Positions 22,600 to 31,552 of a stretch of DNA of 64,000 nt are shown here, piece by piece (the stretch's first letter is position 1; each line of letters starts with the position of its first letter). The notes beneath the pieces are model-generated. The model ran no database searches and was not told the DNA's origin. It saw nothing but the letters and a program-made list of their open reading frames with translations. A program made the position numbers and the translations under genes. This stretch comes from an uncultured Marinobacterium sp. (GTDB lineage: Bacteria; Pseudomonadota; Gammaproteobacteria; Pseudomonadales; Balneatricaceae). The DNA lies in assembly GCA_947501565.1 (NCBI GenBank), contig CANMWJ010000017.1, positions 30,632-94,631 of the forward strand, written 5' to 3'.

Positions 22600-25500
22600 T
22601 TAGAAGGTTTCGAAAGTACCATCTGTGTAGCGAATGATCGTACCGATACTGCTGTCACTCATCTTAGCGTATTTCACACCGTTCAGAGTCACACCCACTT
22701 CATCGGTACCGCTATCGCCCAGCATCAGCTCTACACCGTCATTGTTGGACAACTTCAGTGTCTCACTGCTGGAAGAACCTGAGATGGTATAGATCTTATC
22801 CAGGAACTGGATAGCCACACTGCCTTTACCATCGTTCAGACCCGTCCGCTCTCCAGAGATCGTTACCTGAGTTGTAGAATCTACACCCGGCAGATTCGCG
22901 GTAAACACCAGACTGAAGTTTGCGTCAGGGAAGTTCGTCTCTGTCTCACTGTATGTCTTAGTGACAGTTTCAATCCCACCCTGATTTTGGATAGTTTCCG
23001 TTTCAGCCAGGCCTTTGCCATCGCCACTCAAAGACAGGGCCGCTTTCAGACTATTATTCTGGCTATCGGAGAACTCACCACTCAGCGTGAAGCTCGCAGT
23101 ACCCACTTTAAAGGTAGTGGTATCTTTCGAGCTGGTACTGCTGTAGCTGTCATCCCAAGCTTCAACCAAGTTATTGATCTTAAGGCTTAGCTTACCTGTA
23201 AAGGTCACAGGATCACTTACAGACTGAGTAGCTTTCTGCGCCCAGATGGTGTCACCAACAAGAGAGATACTGGAGACATTCACCTTACCTTTATAAATCT
23301 TAGTACCATCAGTGTTTGTCCAAGTGTCATCTGCAGACAAACTCAGATCAAAAGCACCGTTCTTGAGGCTTATAGAGAATGCATCTGTCTGCGCCGTACC
23401 ACTGAGATCCAGACCAACAGTACCGCTACCCGTAAAGGTACCGTTATCGTCATTACCCGTCTCGGTTACACTAACGGTTAACTCAGCGCCCGCTGTCATT
23501 GTCACGCTCACCCCGTCAATGCTTTGATTAACGGAGAAGTTACGGTCTTTTTCGCCTGTGCCGTTACTGATCGCAACGGAAACGCCATTGCTAGCCGTAA
23601 ATGGACGGGCTGGAGCAGACGTTTCATCAACAATCGCTGAGTACTCCGAGTCAACCGCTTCAGCTATGGCGACCATAGCTTTCTGCAGAGCCTGCTCAAC
23701 TGCGTAGGACTGGTCGGAGGTGACCGAACCGGCCATATCCAGCTCCTGACTGAATGACTGAGCACCGCTTTCGATAGATTGTGCGCCAGATGAGTACACT
23801 AACGTGCGCAGATCGCTGAAGAAGGTCTTTACAGTCTCCAGATCAGTCGAGTTGCTGGTACCACCCTGAGCATCAGTCAGCGTCATAGGCGTCTGAGCGT
23901 CAGCCCAGGCCTTATTCGCATCAACCCAGGTACGTAGCGAAGCGACATTCACACCAGACAGAGAGCCGTTCAGAATCTTCTGACCCTGGAAGTAGATGTC
24001 GTCCAGACTTATGTTATCGCTTTCACCATCTGTCGTATTGTCATTGGTGTAGAACTGACCGTTACGGGCGGAGAAGTAACGGGATGTACCACCTACGCCC
24101 CGGCCGGAATCAGTCGCTCTACCAGCCCGCCAGATCGCGGTGGAAAGCAGCGCATTTTTCTGCGCGGCTTCAGAGGCAGTCGCAAACTCTGGCTTGGTGA
24201 TATCCACCACCGGCAGCTCGGTTAAGGAACCACTCAAACCAAACAGGTTCGCTACCTGGCGGTTTGCAGTGGTGATGTTAACGTCACTGTGATCTTTCGA
24301 GTACTGCGCCGCCATGTTGGTCAGGGTGGTCACGTTGGTCGTAATGCGCCCCTGCCCCGGTACGTCAGCAACAACAGCAGTCATCACCAATCCTTTACCG
24401 TTAAGATTGACAGGCTCACCCCAAGCGACTGCCTTACCATCGTCATCACAACCGCCTTCGACGTCGCAGACCATGGTCGCGCCTTCGGTGTCACCATACA
24501 CTTTCACAATTACCGGCCCGCCACTGAAACCGTTGTCTCCCGCCGGAATCGTGATTTCATAGGTACCGGCACTGGAGGTTTTCGCAGTACCCAGCGGTTC
24601 AGAGGCCGATGCACCGTTCTCAATCGCAAATGCTTTAACTTCTGCGCCAGCAACAAGCCCTTTGAAGACTCCACCGTCGATCACTACACCTCGGGATGCA
24701 GTAGCATCAAGCGGGTAAGCATCTTCAGAGTCGGCTACGCCATCACCGTCATCATCCGTATCCGCGTTATTACCAATTTTGTCGCCATCGGTATCTACAG
24801 ATTCTGACTTATCCAGCGGGAAGGCATCATCGCTATCAGCAACACCATCGCCATCATCGTCTGTATCAGCATTGTTACCGATCTTGTCGCCATCGGTATC
24901 TACTGATTCTGACTTATCCAGCGGGAAGGCATCGTCGCTATCGGCAACACCGTCGTTATCATCGTCGGTATCGGCATTGTTGCCGGTGCCGTCTTTATCG
25001 GTGTCGGTGTGCTCGTTTGGATCCTGAGCAAAAGCGTCATCATCGTCCGATACGCCGTCGTTATCCGAGTCATCATCAGCGTTATCGCCGACACCATCGC
25101 CGTCGGTATCTACAGACTCTGATTTATCCAGCGGGAAGGCATCGTCATCATCCGCTACACCGTCGTTGTCATCGTCGGTATCGGCATTATCACCGGTACC
25201 ATCCTTGTCGGTATCGGTGTCCTCGGTTGGATCTAACGCAAAGGCATCGTCTGCATCCGCCACACCGTCATTATCATCGTCGGTATCCGCATTGTTGCCG
25301 ATCTTATCGCCATCGGTATCTACTGATTCTGATTTATCCAGCGGGAAGGCATCATCGTCATCCGCGACACCGTCGTTATCATCATCAGTATCAGCATTGT
25401 TGCCGGTTCCGTCCTTGTCCGAATCCAGATGTTCATCTTTGTTTTCCGGCAGATCATCACGGCTATCGATGTACCCATCGTCATCGGTATCCGGATCCAG

Positions 25501-27090
25501 ATCGTTGACGTCATCCGCAGACTTCAGACCATCGTTATCAGCGTCGTCATCTTCACTGTTCGGGATGCCATCACGGTCGAGGTCATACTGGTCATAAGTG
25601 CTGATACTTTTATCTTTAGACTTAGGATCGTCTTTATCTAAAACGCCATCACCATCGTCGTCGGTATCGGCGTTATCACCGATTTTATCGCCGTCGGTAT
25701 CTGTGGTTTCTTTCGGATCTTTAGGGAAGGCATCATCGGTATCCGCAACGCCATCGTTATCATCGTCGGAATCCGGGTTGTCGCCCCCCTCATCCGCCAG
25801 GCCATCACGGTCAGTATCGACGAAATCTACACCCGGCACCGCAGCATCGCTGTCGTCAGGATCGATGTCTGCATGCCAGCCATCGCCATCCTGGTCTTGT
25901 GCATCACTTTTCGTTTTGTCCAATGGGAAATCGTCGTCTGCGTCAGCAACACCATCACCATCATCGTCGCTGTCGCTCTCATCACCGATTCCGTCACCGT
26001 CGGTATCAACCCACTCAGTAGAATCCAGTGGGAAAGCGTCGTTCGCGTCATCCACACCGTCGTTATCAGAGTCGTTATCTTCGTTATCCGGAATACCGTC
26101 ATCGTCGGCATCCGCGATCAGTCGAATCTCTGGTGCTTCTGAAGTGGCTGGCTTCTCAACGGTTACCGCTGCAGACTGATCCGTTGTGGTTTTACTTTTC
26201 TCTGCTTCCAGCTTCTCCGCAATCTCTGCAGTGGTTCGCATCTCAGCTGCTGCAGCAACGATTTCGCTGCGCAGAGTGTTCTTCAGGGTATCTGCTGTTG
26301 TGCTATCCAATCCGCTGTTCTGGTAATCAACAGCGTCGCCCTGGCCGTCGATCGCACCGTCACCCAGGTCGCTGGCCAACGCGCTCATCAGCTGCTCAGT
26401 ATTCGCCGTAGAGCCCGCTTTCAGCTTCTCAACAACTTTTGCAGCAGCTTCAGCAGCTGCACGGTATTTCACCACGTCCTGAACTTTGTCGGACGCAACG
26501 TCATCGGTGATCAGAGGAGGGGTTTCAAAGATGTCGATAGAGTCATCAACAAGGCCAAAACCCAAGGTATCTTTTACGGTCTTCTGCGCTTTATCCAGGT
26601 ACTGCTTGAAGACATCGCTGCTTGCTTTGGTGGTATCACCGCCTAAGTAATCTTCATACCACTGCAGTGCCAGATCGACGGTCATAGTCGTCAGGGGCGT
26701 CGCGTAGATCGGACTGCCGTTCGCAATGCTCTCAGCGGTAATCACCGTTCGCAGGGTTCCGATTACAGGAGCTGTACCGGTGTCCAGATCGACGGTATCA
26801 GCGTCAGACTTGAACTCCAGAACGTAGATTGGTTTGGCAGGCAGTTTGATGGAGATACCGGTAATCGCCGCTTTTGCGTCCGTTTCACCGGTATCCAAAG
26901 ATCCGCCCGTGTAGCTGCCATCTTCCAGATTCAGCTCAAACAGTTCTACGTTTGCATGTGCCAGAGGACCATCGACCGGAGAACCACTTGGAGAGAAAGA
27001 GGATGAAGACGAGGAGGAGCCACCACCGCCGCCACATCCAGCGAGCGCAGTTGCTACCGCAACCGCCATAAGACTTTTTTTCACATCCAT
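22600..27090 (-). CDS. Large surface lipoprotein with thrombospondin type 3 calcium repeats
   Basis: 1496 residues, not assignable to a named protein. A signal peptide ends in lipobox L16-A-G-C19, followed by Gly5 and Ser7 runs, so an outer-membrane lipoprotein is predicted (no Asp at +2). Residues ~37-190 hold a beta module (VDGPLAHANVELFEL) plus a helical stretch (TPLTTMTVDLAL). Residues ~325-795 hold about two dozen Asp-rich TSP3-type calcium motifs (DTDGDGIGD, DSDDDGDGVAD), many in a 35-residue unit. Residues ~800-960 resemble the first module again, with the protein's only other cysteine pair (VCDVEGGC). The ~530-residue C-terminal part is Ser/Thr/Gly-rich and beta-like. The ATG has AGGGAT ahead. 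It is divergent from an orphan barrel-like gene and close to the T2SS operon. Confidence 0.8.
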   Translation of the reverse strand: MDVKKSLMAVAVATALAGCGGGGGSSSSSSSFSPSGSPVDGPLAHANVELFELNLEDGSYTGGSLDTGETDAKAAITGISIKLPAKPIYVLEFKSDADTVDLDTGTAPVIGTLRTVITAESIANGSPIYATPLTTMTVDLALQWYEDYLGGDTTKASSDVFKQYLDKAQKTVKDTLGFGLVDDSIDIFETPPLITDDVASDKVQDVVKYRAAAEAAAKVVEKLKAGSTANTEQLMSALASDLGDGAIDGQGDAVDYQNSGLDSTTADTLKNTLRSEIVAAAAEMRTTAEIAEKLEAEKSKTTTDQSAAVTVEKPATSEAPEIRLIADADDDGIPDNEDNDSDNDGVDDANDAFPLDSTEWVDTDGDGIGDESDSDDDGDGVADADDDFPLDKTKSDAQDQDGDGWHADIDPDDSDAAVPGVDFVDTDRDGLADEGGDNPDSDDDNDGVADTDDAFPKDPKETTDTDGDKIGDNADTDDDGDGVLDKDDPKSKDKSISTYDQYDLDRDGIPNSEDDDADNDGLKSADDVNDLDPDTDDDGYIDSRDDLPENKDEHLDSDKDGTGNNADTDDDNDGVADDDDAFPLDKSESVDTDGDKIGNNADTDDDNDGVADADDAFALDPTEDTDTDKDGTGDNADTDDDNDGVADDDDAFPLDKSESVDTDGDGVGDNADDDSDNDGVSDDDDAFAQDPNEHTDTDKDGTGNNADTDDDNDGVADSDDAFPLDKSESVDTDGDKIGNNADTDDDGDGVADSDDAFPLDKSESVDTDGDKIGNNADTDDDGDGVADSEDAYPLDATASRGVVIDGGVFKGLVAGAEVKAFAIENGASASEPLGTAKTSSAGTYEITIPAGDNGFSGGPVIVKVYGDTEGATMVCDVEGGCDDDGKAVAWGEPVNLNGKGLVMTAVVADVPGQGRITTNVTTLTNMAAQYSKDHSDVNITTANRQVANLFGLSGSLTELPVVDITKPEFATASEAAQKNALLSTAIWRAGRATDSGRGVGGTSRYFSARNGQFYTNDNTTDGESDNISLDDIYFQGQKILNGSLSGVNVASLRTWVDANKAWADAQTPMTLTDAQGGTSNSTDLETVKTFFSDLRTLVYSSGAQSIESGAQSFSQELDMAGSVTSDQSYAVEQALQKAMVAIAEAVDSEYSAIVDETSAPARPFTASNGVSVAISNGTGEKDRNFSVNQSIDGVSVTMTAGAELTVSVTETGNDDNGTFTGSGTVGLDLSGTAQTDAFSISLKNGAFDLSLSADDTWTNTDGTKIYKGKVNVSSISLVGDTIWAQKATQSVSDPVTFTGKLSLKINNLVEAWDDSYSSTSSKDTTTFKVGTASFTLSGEFSDSQNNSLKAALSLSGDGKGLAETETIQNQGGIETVTKTYSETETNFPDANFSLVFTANLPGVDSTTQVTISGERTGLNDGKGSVAIQFLDKIYTISGSSSSETLKLSNNDGVELMLGDSGTDEVGVTLNGVKYAKMSDSSIGTIIRYTDGTFETF
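24715..26110 (-). repeat. Tandem Asp-codon repeats encoding the TSP3 region
   Basis: Coding repeats within the lipoprotein gene. The plus-strand 10-mer GCGGGAAGGC recurs at 24816, 24921, 25131 and 25341, spacings of 105, 210 and 210 bp. This shows a 105-bp (35-residue) unit and a 210-bp higher-order unit, in which the DAFPLDKSESVDTDGD and DAFA-DP-E-TDTDKDG versions alternate. Similarity falls off toward 26.1 kb. Confidence 0.9.
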
Positions 27091-27431
27091 TTTTATATCC
27101 CTATATATCCTGAAGATATACTTACATCACCGATTTGAAGTAGTAAGCATTGTCCCGAACGATTATCGGAACGGAGAGCTAACCTGATTCGCACGCTATA
27201 ATATTTTTTGCAGTAGAACAAGCGCCATTTTAAACAAACAAGAAAGCCATGAAATCCCCACACACCCTATAAAAGGGCGTTTCACCACTCATTCTTGAGC
27301 GACAACTAAACAACAAATTGGAATACTTGTATTCCTCTGGACATTTAAAACAACAGATGTAACCATCCATTAGCTTTTTGAAGCGATTACTAAATAACTG
27401 CCCTACGATCGAATCGTACACGGATGTCGAT
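27091..27431. promoter_or_regulatory. Divergent intergenic region with a 16-bp palindrome
   Basis: 341 bp between the TSP3 lipoprotein gene (minus) and the barrel-like gene (plus), clearly AT-rich. A perfect palindrome GGAATACTTGTATTCC lies at 27320-27335, about 97 bp before the plus-strand ATG. A TATAAT occurs at 27197-27202 (plus) without a convincing -35. No further gene is seen. The palindrome is operator-like and could serve either gene. Confidence 0.55.
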
Positions 27432-28511
27432 ATGCGACTTTGCACTGTTTCAGCCATTATTTCCGCAGCAGCTTTAACCTGCTCACCCGCATTTGCGGCG
27501 ACCCAAGTTGAACTCAACATCTCATCATTTAGTTACAGCGATGCGTTCACGGTAAAGGGATTGTTTGATGAATTAAGCGGACCGCTATCACACGGCGAAG
27601 ATGCTTTCAGTTTTAATCAGGCCGAAATCGCCTTTAGCAGAGAGAGCTGGCAAGTAGCCGTATTTGAGCGGCGCGATTACCTCGCTCAGTTCACACCAGA
27701 TACAGCGCGTCTTTTCTATCAGGGGCAAAATAAGCTGCCCGCTGATGCAAATGCACAATACGACATCTATCTCCGCCTGAGGCAGATACGCTCCTCGGGC
27801 ATCGGCATCGCTTATACGTTTACTCCTAGCGATAACAGCATATTTCGGCCTCGCCTGAATATATTAAAAGCCAGCGATTTCACGGACGGCACACTCTCCG
27901 GCAGCGTCACGACATCCAATACCGGCACCTATTCAGGTACTGCATCCCTCAACTATATCTACGGTGAAGACCACCTGCTCGATCGCAACGTCGATAAGCC
28001 ATCTGACTATGGCGCATCGATCGACCTGTACGGAGAGTGGGAAAGCTCTGACAAAGTCACAATCACTGCAGAAGTTAGGGATCTGTTCGGTCGTATTCGC
28101 TGGAGCCAGGCCCCCATCACCAACGCCACCGCAAACACCAACAATGCTAATTTTGACAGTGATGGTTTTCTGGACGTCAGACCAGCGGTCAGCGGGGCCG
28201 AGGGGTTTCGAAAATATACGCAAAAGATCCCCACACGATATCGACTCAACACTTCCTACCAATGGGAGCCTAATATCACTCTCGCCGGGGAAATTTTTCA
28301 CGTTGAAGGCATCACCTTTCCGCGCCTGCAAATCGTTTCCAATCTGGGGGCAGTCGATCTGAGCTGGACGGCCGATTTCAAAGCAAAAGCACTGGGCATT
28401 ACCTATCAGGGCGAGCTCTGTAGCGCGGGCATCATGAGTGATTCATTATCATTTAATAATGCCCAAACTCTGTCGCTACAATTTGGATGCAACCTGATGA
28501 TGATATTCTAG
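27432..28511 (+). CDS. Unrecognised secreted, outer-membrane barrel-like protein
   Basis: 359 residues from ATG 27432 (MRLCTVSAIISAAALTCSPAFA), which gives a clean Sec signal peptide cut after AFA; the frame is open 18 codons further up. The mature part has many alternating polar/hydrophobic strands (SWQVAVFERRDYLAQF, IYLRLRQIRSSGIGIAYTF, YRLNTSYQWEPNITLAGEIF) and ends in Phe, a common C-terminal barrel signal. Two cysteines lie near the C-terminus (GELCSAG, FGCNL). No family is recognised. It lies 176 bp upstream of gspC on the same strand and divergent from the TSP3 lipoprotein. A role with either neighbour is possible but unsupported beyond position. Confidence 0.65.
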   Translation: MRLCTVSAIISAAALTCSPAFAATQVELNISSFSYSDAFTVKGLFDELSGPLSHGEDAFSFNQAEIAFSRESWQVAVFERRDYLAQFTPDTARLFYQGQNKLPADANAQYDIYLRLRQIRSSGIGIAYTFTPSDNSIFRPRLNILKASDFTDGTLSGSVTTSNTGTYSGTASLNYIYGEDHLLDRNVDKPSDYGASIDLYGEWESSDKVTITAEVRDLFGRIRWSQAPITNATANTNNANFDSDGFLDVRPAVSGAEGFRKYTQKIPTRYRLNTSYQWEPNITLAGEIFHVEGITFPRLQIVSNLGAVDLSWTADFKAKALGITYQGELCSAGIMSDSLSFNNAQTLSLQFGCNLMMIF

Positions 28512-28687
28512 GAATCGCCCTTTACCCGGTGACGCAAAGCGCCAGGTGGTAATACGTACAAATTGTGAATAACATATCGGTGCGTTGTAGCTCACAGTCG
28601 CCGATCACTGTCCCGCACAAAGACAAGTGCTGGTCAGCACTACTCCATAACGGATTCGAGAGATAGGTTTTAGGGAAAGCCAGGAGC

Positions 28688-29554
28688 ATGCAGTCAAAGC
28701 TACTCATCACCTTTATAAATGCAGTGTGCATCAGCCTGTGTGCGTGGATGCTGGCACAGCTGTCTTGGGCGACCGTGGCATACATGACGCCTCTTGATAA
28801 CGCCCCCACCTTAGATCACGCCCTCTCTACATCAGATAACAGGGGAAACGCGTCTACCTCGAATACACTTACCCAACTGAAGAGCGCGCAACTTTTCGGC
28901 ACCGCCTCTGAAACGAATATTAAGACACCAGTTAAAACACCTACGGTGCCACTCAAAGTAACAACTCTGAACCTACGTCTGAACGGAATTTTAACCAGCG
29001 GCACCGGTGCCAAAGTTGCCATCATCTCTTATCAGGGAAAACAGCGTGCCTACGCTGTAGGCGAGCAGATTCAAATCCAATCTGCCAAGCTACCAATCCT
29101 CGACATCCTGCACGATCACATCATTATTAGCCGGAACGGTATCGACGAGATTGTTAAGCTGTCGAAAAGACAACCGCTTTCACGAGGCCTCACACGGTCA
29201 GCCCAAGAAAGAAGCGCCCTACGCGCCGATCTTAATCATGCGGCCTACCGACAGCTCATCGGCAATGCGAAACAGACACTGCAAAACCGTCCCCTTTCTC
29301 TCACTAAATACTTCAGTGTTCAGCCCGTAAATCAACACGGCAGTTTACAGGGCTACAAGCTCAACGCGGGCTCAGATGGCCGCCTTTTTCAGCAACTGAG
29401 GCTGCAGGAGAACGATCTCCTGACCGCCGTCAACGGACAGCCGGTCACACAACTAACATTGCAGTCGTTTTCGGCACTGCTTAAACAAAACGCTGAGCTT
29501 GAGCTGACACTACTGCGTGACTCCCAGCCCTTGTCGTTCACCGTCTCTTTCTAA
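28688..29554 (+). CDS. gspC: Type II secretion system protein C (GspC)
   Basis: 288 residues. One N-terminal membrane helix (about residues 6-33) anchors it in the inner membrane. The periplasmic homology region (LRLNGILTSGTGAKVAIISY, ~98-150) contacts secretin GspD. A C-terminal PDZ domain (GYKLNAGSDGRLFQQL, then ENDLLTAVNGQPV, ~210-288) is implicated in substrate handling. First gene of the gsp run; ATG 28688 has CAGGAG five bases upstream. The 176-bp gap before it shows no clear promoter by eye. Confidence 0.92.
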   Translation: MQSKLLITFINAVCISLCAWMLAQLSWATVAYMTPLDNAPTLDHALSTSDNRGNASTSNTLTQLKSAQLFGTASETNIKTPVKTPTVPLKVTTLNLRLNGILTSGTGAKVAIISYQGKQRAYAVGEQIQIQSAKLPILDILHDHIIISRNGIDEIVKLSKRQPLSRGLTRSAQERSALRADLNHAAYRQLIGNAKQTLQNRPLSLTKYFSVQPVNQHGSLQGYKLNAGSDGRLFQQLRLQENDLLTAVNGQPVTQLTLQSFSALLKQNAELELTLLRDSQPLSFTVSF

Positions 29555-29565
29555 GTGAAGCTCGT

Positions 29566-31536
29566 ATGAAGAACAAACCGTTACTGATCCTGATTCAATC
29601 CATCATGCTACTTAGTACGCTGACGCTGGGTGTCCGCCATGTTTATGCAGAAGGGTTCACGCTGGACATGCGCAACGCCGATATTCAGGAATTCATCCAA
29701 TCCATCGGCAAATTCACTGGCAAGACCATCATTATCGATGACCGTGTGCAGGGAAAAGTTGATATCCAGAGCCATAAACCGCTGACAAGCGAAGAGCTGC
29801 AGGAGATCTTTCTGACACAACTCAGCGTCAGCGGATACGCCGTTATTGATGCGGGCAACAACATCCTTAAGGTAATCCCCAAACAGGTAGCCAAACTTGA
29901 GGGCCTGGACGTCCAAAGTTCCAGAACGACGGCGCGCCAGAGTGAAAAGCTGATCACCCGCATCATCCGCGTAGAGGATGTAAACGTCGATAAGCTGGTT
30001 GCCACGCTCAGGCCTCTGGTTGATAACAAGTCCGGCATTATTACCGCGTATGCCGGCTCCAACGTTATTCTGGTCACCGACCGCGAATCCAACGTGCGCC
30101 GTATCTCCCGGATCATTGGCGAAGTAGACCGAGCCGACTCCCACGATCTGGATCTGGTCCGACTGAAGCATGCCTCAGCACAGAGCGTCGAGAAGATGTT
30201 GACCAAGCTGATCACAAAACAGGGTAAAGACAAAGTAGGAACTCCACCCGTCATCACCTCCGACTCACGCACGAACCTGCTGGTTATTCGCGCAGACAGT
30301 GCGACCCGACGCTACCTGAAAAAAGTGATTGCAGAGCTCGATCAGGAGATCATTTCAGACGCCAATACGCGGGTGCTGTATCTCAAGCACGCCAACGCAG
30401 AAGAGGTCACCAAAGTTCTGAAGGGTGTGAGCACAGCCATCATCAAAGAGGAAAAAAGCGCAGCAGGCAAATCCGCCAACGCGGTAAAGACCAGCAATAT
30501 CCATATTGAAGCGCATGAGCAAACCAACACCATCGTCTTGTCCGGCACGCCCCATCTGATCAAACGCATGGAGTTGATTGTCGAGAAACTGGATATCCGT
30601 CGCGCTCAGGTTCTGGTAGAAGCAATCATCGTCGAGATTACCGACGATAAAGCGAAAGAACTGGGTGTACAGTGGTTATTCCGTGACGGCGAGGGCGGCA
30701 ACAGACCAGTCGGTGCAATCAACTACAACAACAGCAACGCAGGCATCATCAACATTGCTGGGGCCATCGCCAACTCGGATGATTCTGCATTTTCGGCTCT
30801 CTCCTCGACGACGGGCGCGCTGCTGGGCATCGGACGCCACTCTGCAAACGGATTTAGCTTTGCTGCACTTTTGAATGCCTTAGCAACCGATACCGAATCC
30901 AACGTACTGTCCACTCCCAGTCTGCTGACGATGGATAACGAAGAGGCATCCATCGTGGTCGGCCGTGAAATTCCGGTCATCACTGGCTCGACGGCCAGCT
31001 CCAACAATGCCAACCCTTTCCAGACCATTGAGCGCAAGGATATCGGTGTCAAACTCAAGGTAAAACCGCAGATCAACGACGGTGAGACCGTTCAGCTTAA
31101 GATTGAACAGGAAGTCTCCAGTCTCACCGGCCTCACCGCATCAGACATCATTACCAATAAGCGCGTCATCAATACCACTGTACTTGTTGATAACCAAACA
31201 ACCATTGTGCTCGGTGGCCTGATGGACGAAGACATTCAGGAATCCCACTCCAAGGTACCGCTTCTGGGAGACATTCCGGTGATCGGCAGAGCATTCAGCT
31301 CAGATGGCACCAAAAAAGTTAAACGCAACCTGATGGTCTTTATTCGCCCAACCATTATGTCGGATGAACAGAGCATCACTCAGGTCAGCAGCCGTCGATA
31401 TCAGGAGATTCGCAGCAAGCAGCTGGACAAACAGAAGAACGGCATCAACCTCATGCCACAAGAAACTAGCGAGGCGCTGCCCGAGTGGCAGGACAAAGAA
31501 GCCTCCAGCCTCGGTTACGACTTCCCGTCCGACTAA
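29566..31536 (+). CDS. gspD: Type II secretion secretin GspD
   Basis: 656-residue outer-membrane secretin forming the export channel. A signal peptide (MKNKPLLILIQSIMLLSTLT, cut near VYA) is followed by an N0 domain (FTLDMRNADIQEFIQSIGKF), then N1-N3 repeats. The secretin core includes VEAIIVEITDDKAKELGVQW and LSTPSLLTMDNEEASIVVG, and ends with TTIVLGGLMDED and KVPLLGDIPVIGRAFS. No GspS-type pilotin gene was seen nearby. It lies 11 bp after gspC. Confidence 0.96.
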   Translation: MKNKPLLILIQSIMLLSTLTLGVRHVYAEGFTLDMRNADIQEFIQSIGKFTGKTIIIDDRVQGKVDIQSHKPLTSEELQEIFLTQLSVSGYAVIDAGNNILKVIPKQVAKLEGLDVQSSRTTARQSEKLITRIIRVEDVNVDKLVATLRPLVDNKSGIITAYAGSNVILVTDRESNVRRISRIIGEVDRADSHDLDLVRLKHASAQSVEKMLTKLITKQGKDKVGTPPVITSDSRTNLLVIRADSATRRYLKKVIAELDQEIISDANTRVLYLKHANAEEVTKVLKGVSTAIIKEEKSAAGKSANAVKTSNIHIEAHEQTNTIVLSGTPHLIKRMELIVEKLDIRRAQVLVEAIIVEITDDKAKELGVQWLFRDGEGGNRPVGAINYNNSNAGIINIAGAIANSDDSAFSALSSTTGALLGIGRHSANGFSFAALLNALATDTESNVLSTPSLLTMDNEEASIVVGREIPVITGSTASSNNANPFQTIERKDIGVKLKVKPQINDGETVQLKIEQEVSSLTGLTASDIITNKRVINTTVLVDNQTTIVLGGLMDEDIQESHSKVPLLGDIPVIGRAFSSDGTKKVKRNLMVFIRPTIMSDEQSITQVSSRRYQEIRSKQLDKQKNGINLMPQETSEALPEWQDKEASSLGYDFPSD

Positions 31537-31552
31537 GGAGCCCTGAGCCATC

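Noticed and set aside
24715..26110. CRISPR-like array
   Set aside because: The periodic repeats are in frame inside a coding gene, encode calcium motifs, and have no unique spacers.
26874..27071. Small plus-strand frames across the TSP3 gene
   Set aside because: Shadows of Asp/Ser/Gly-rich coding sequence on the other strand, with low-complexity translations.
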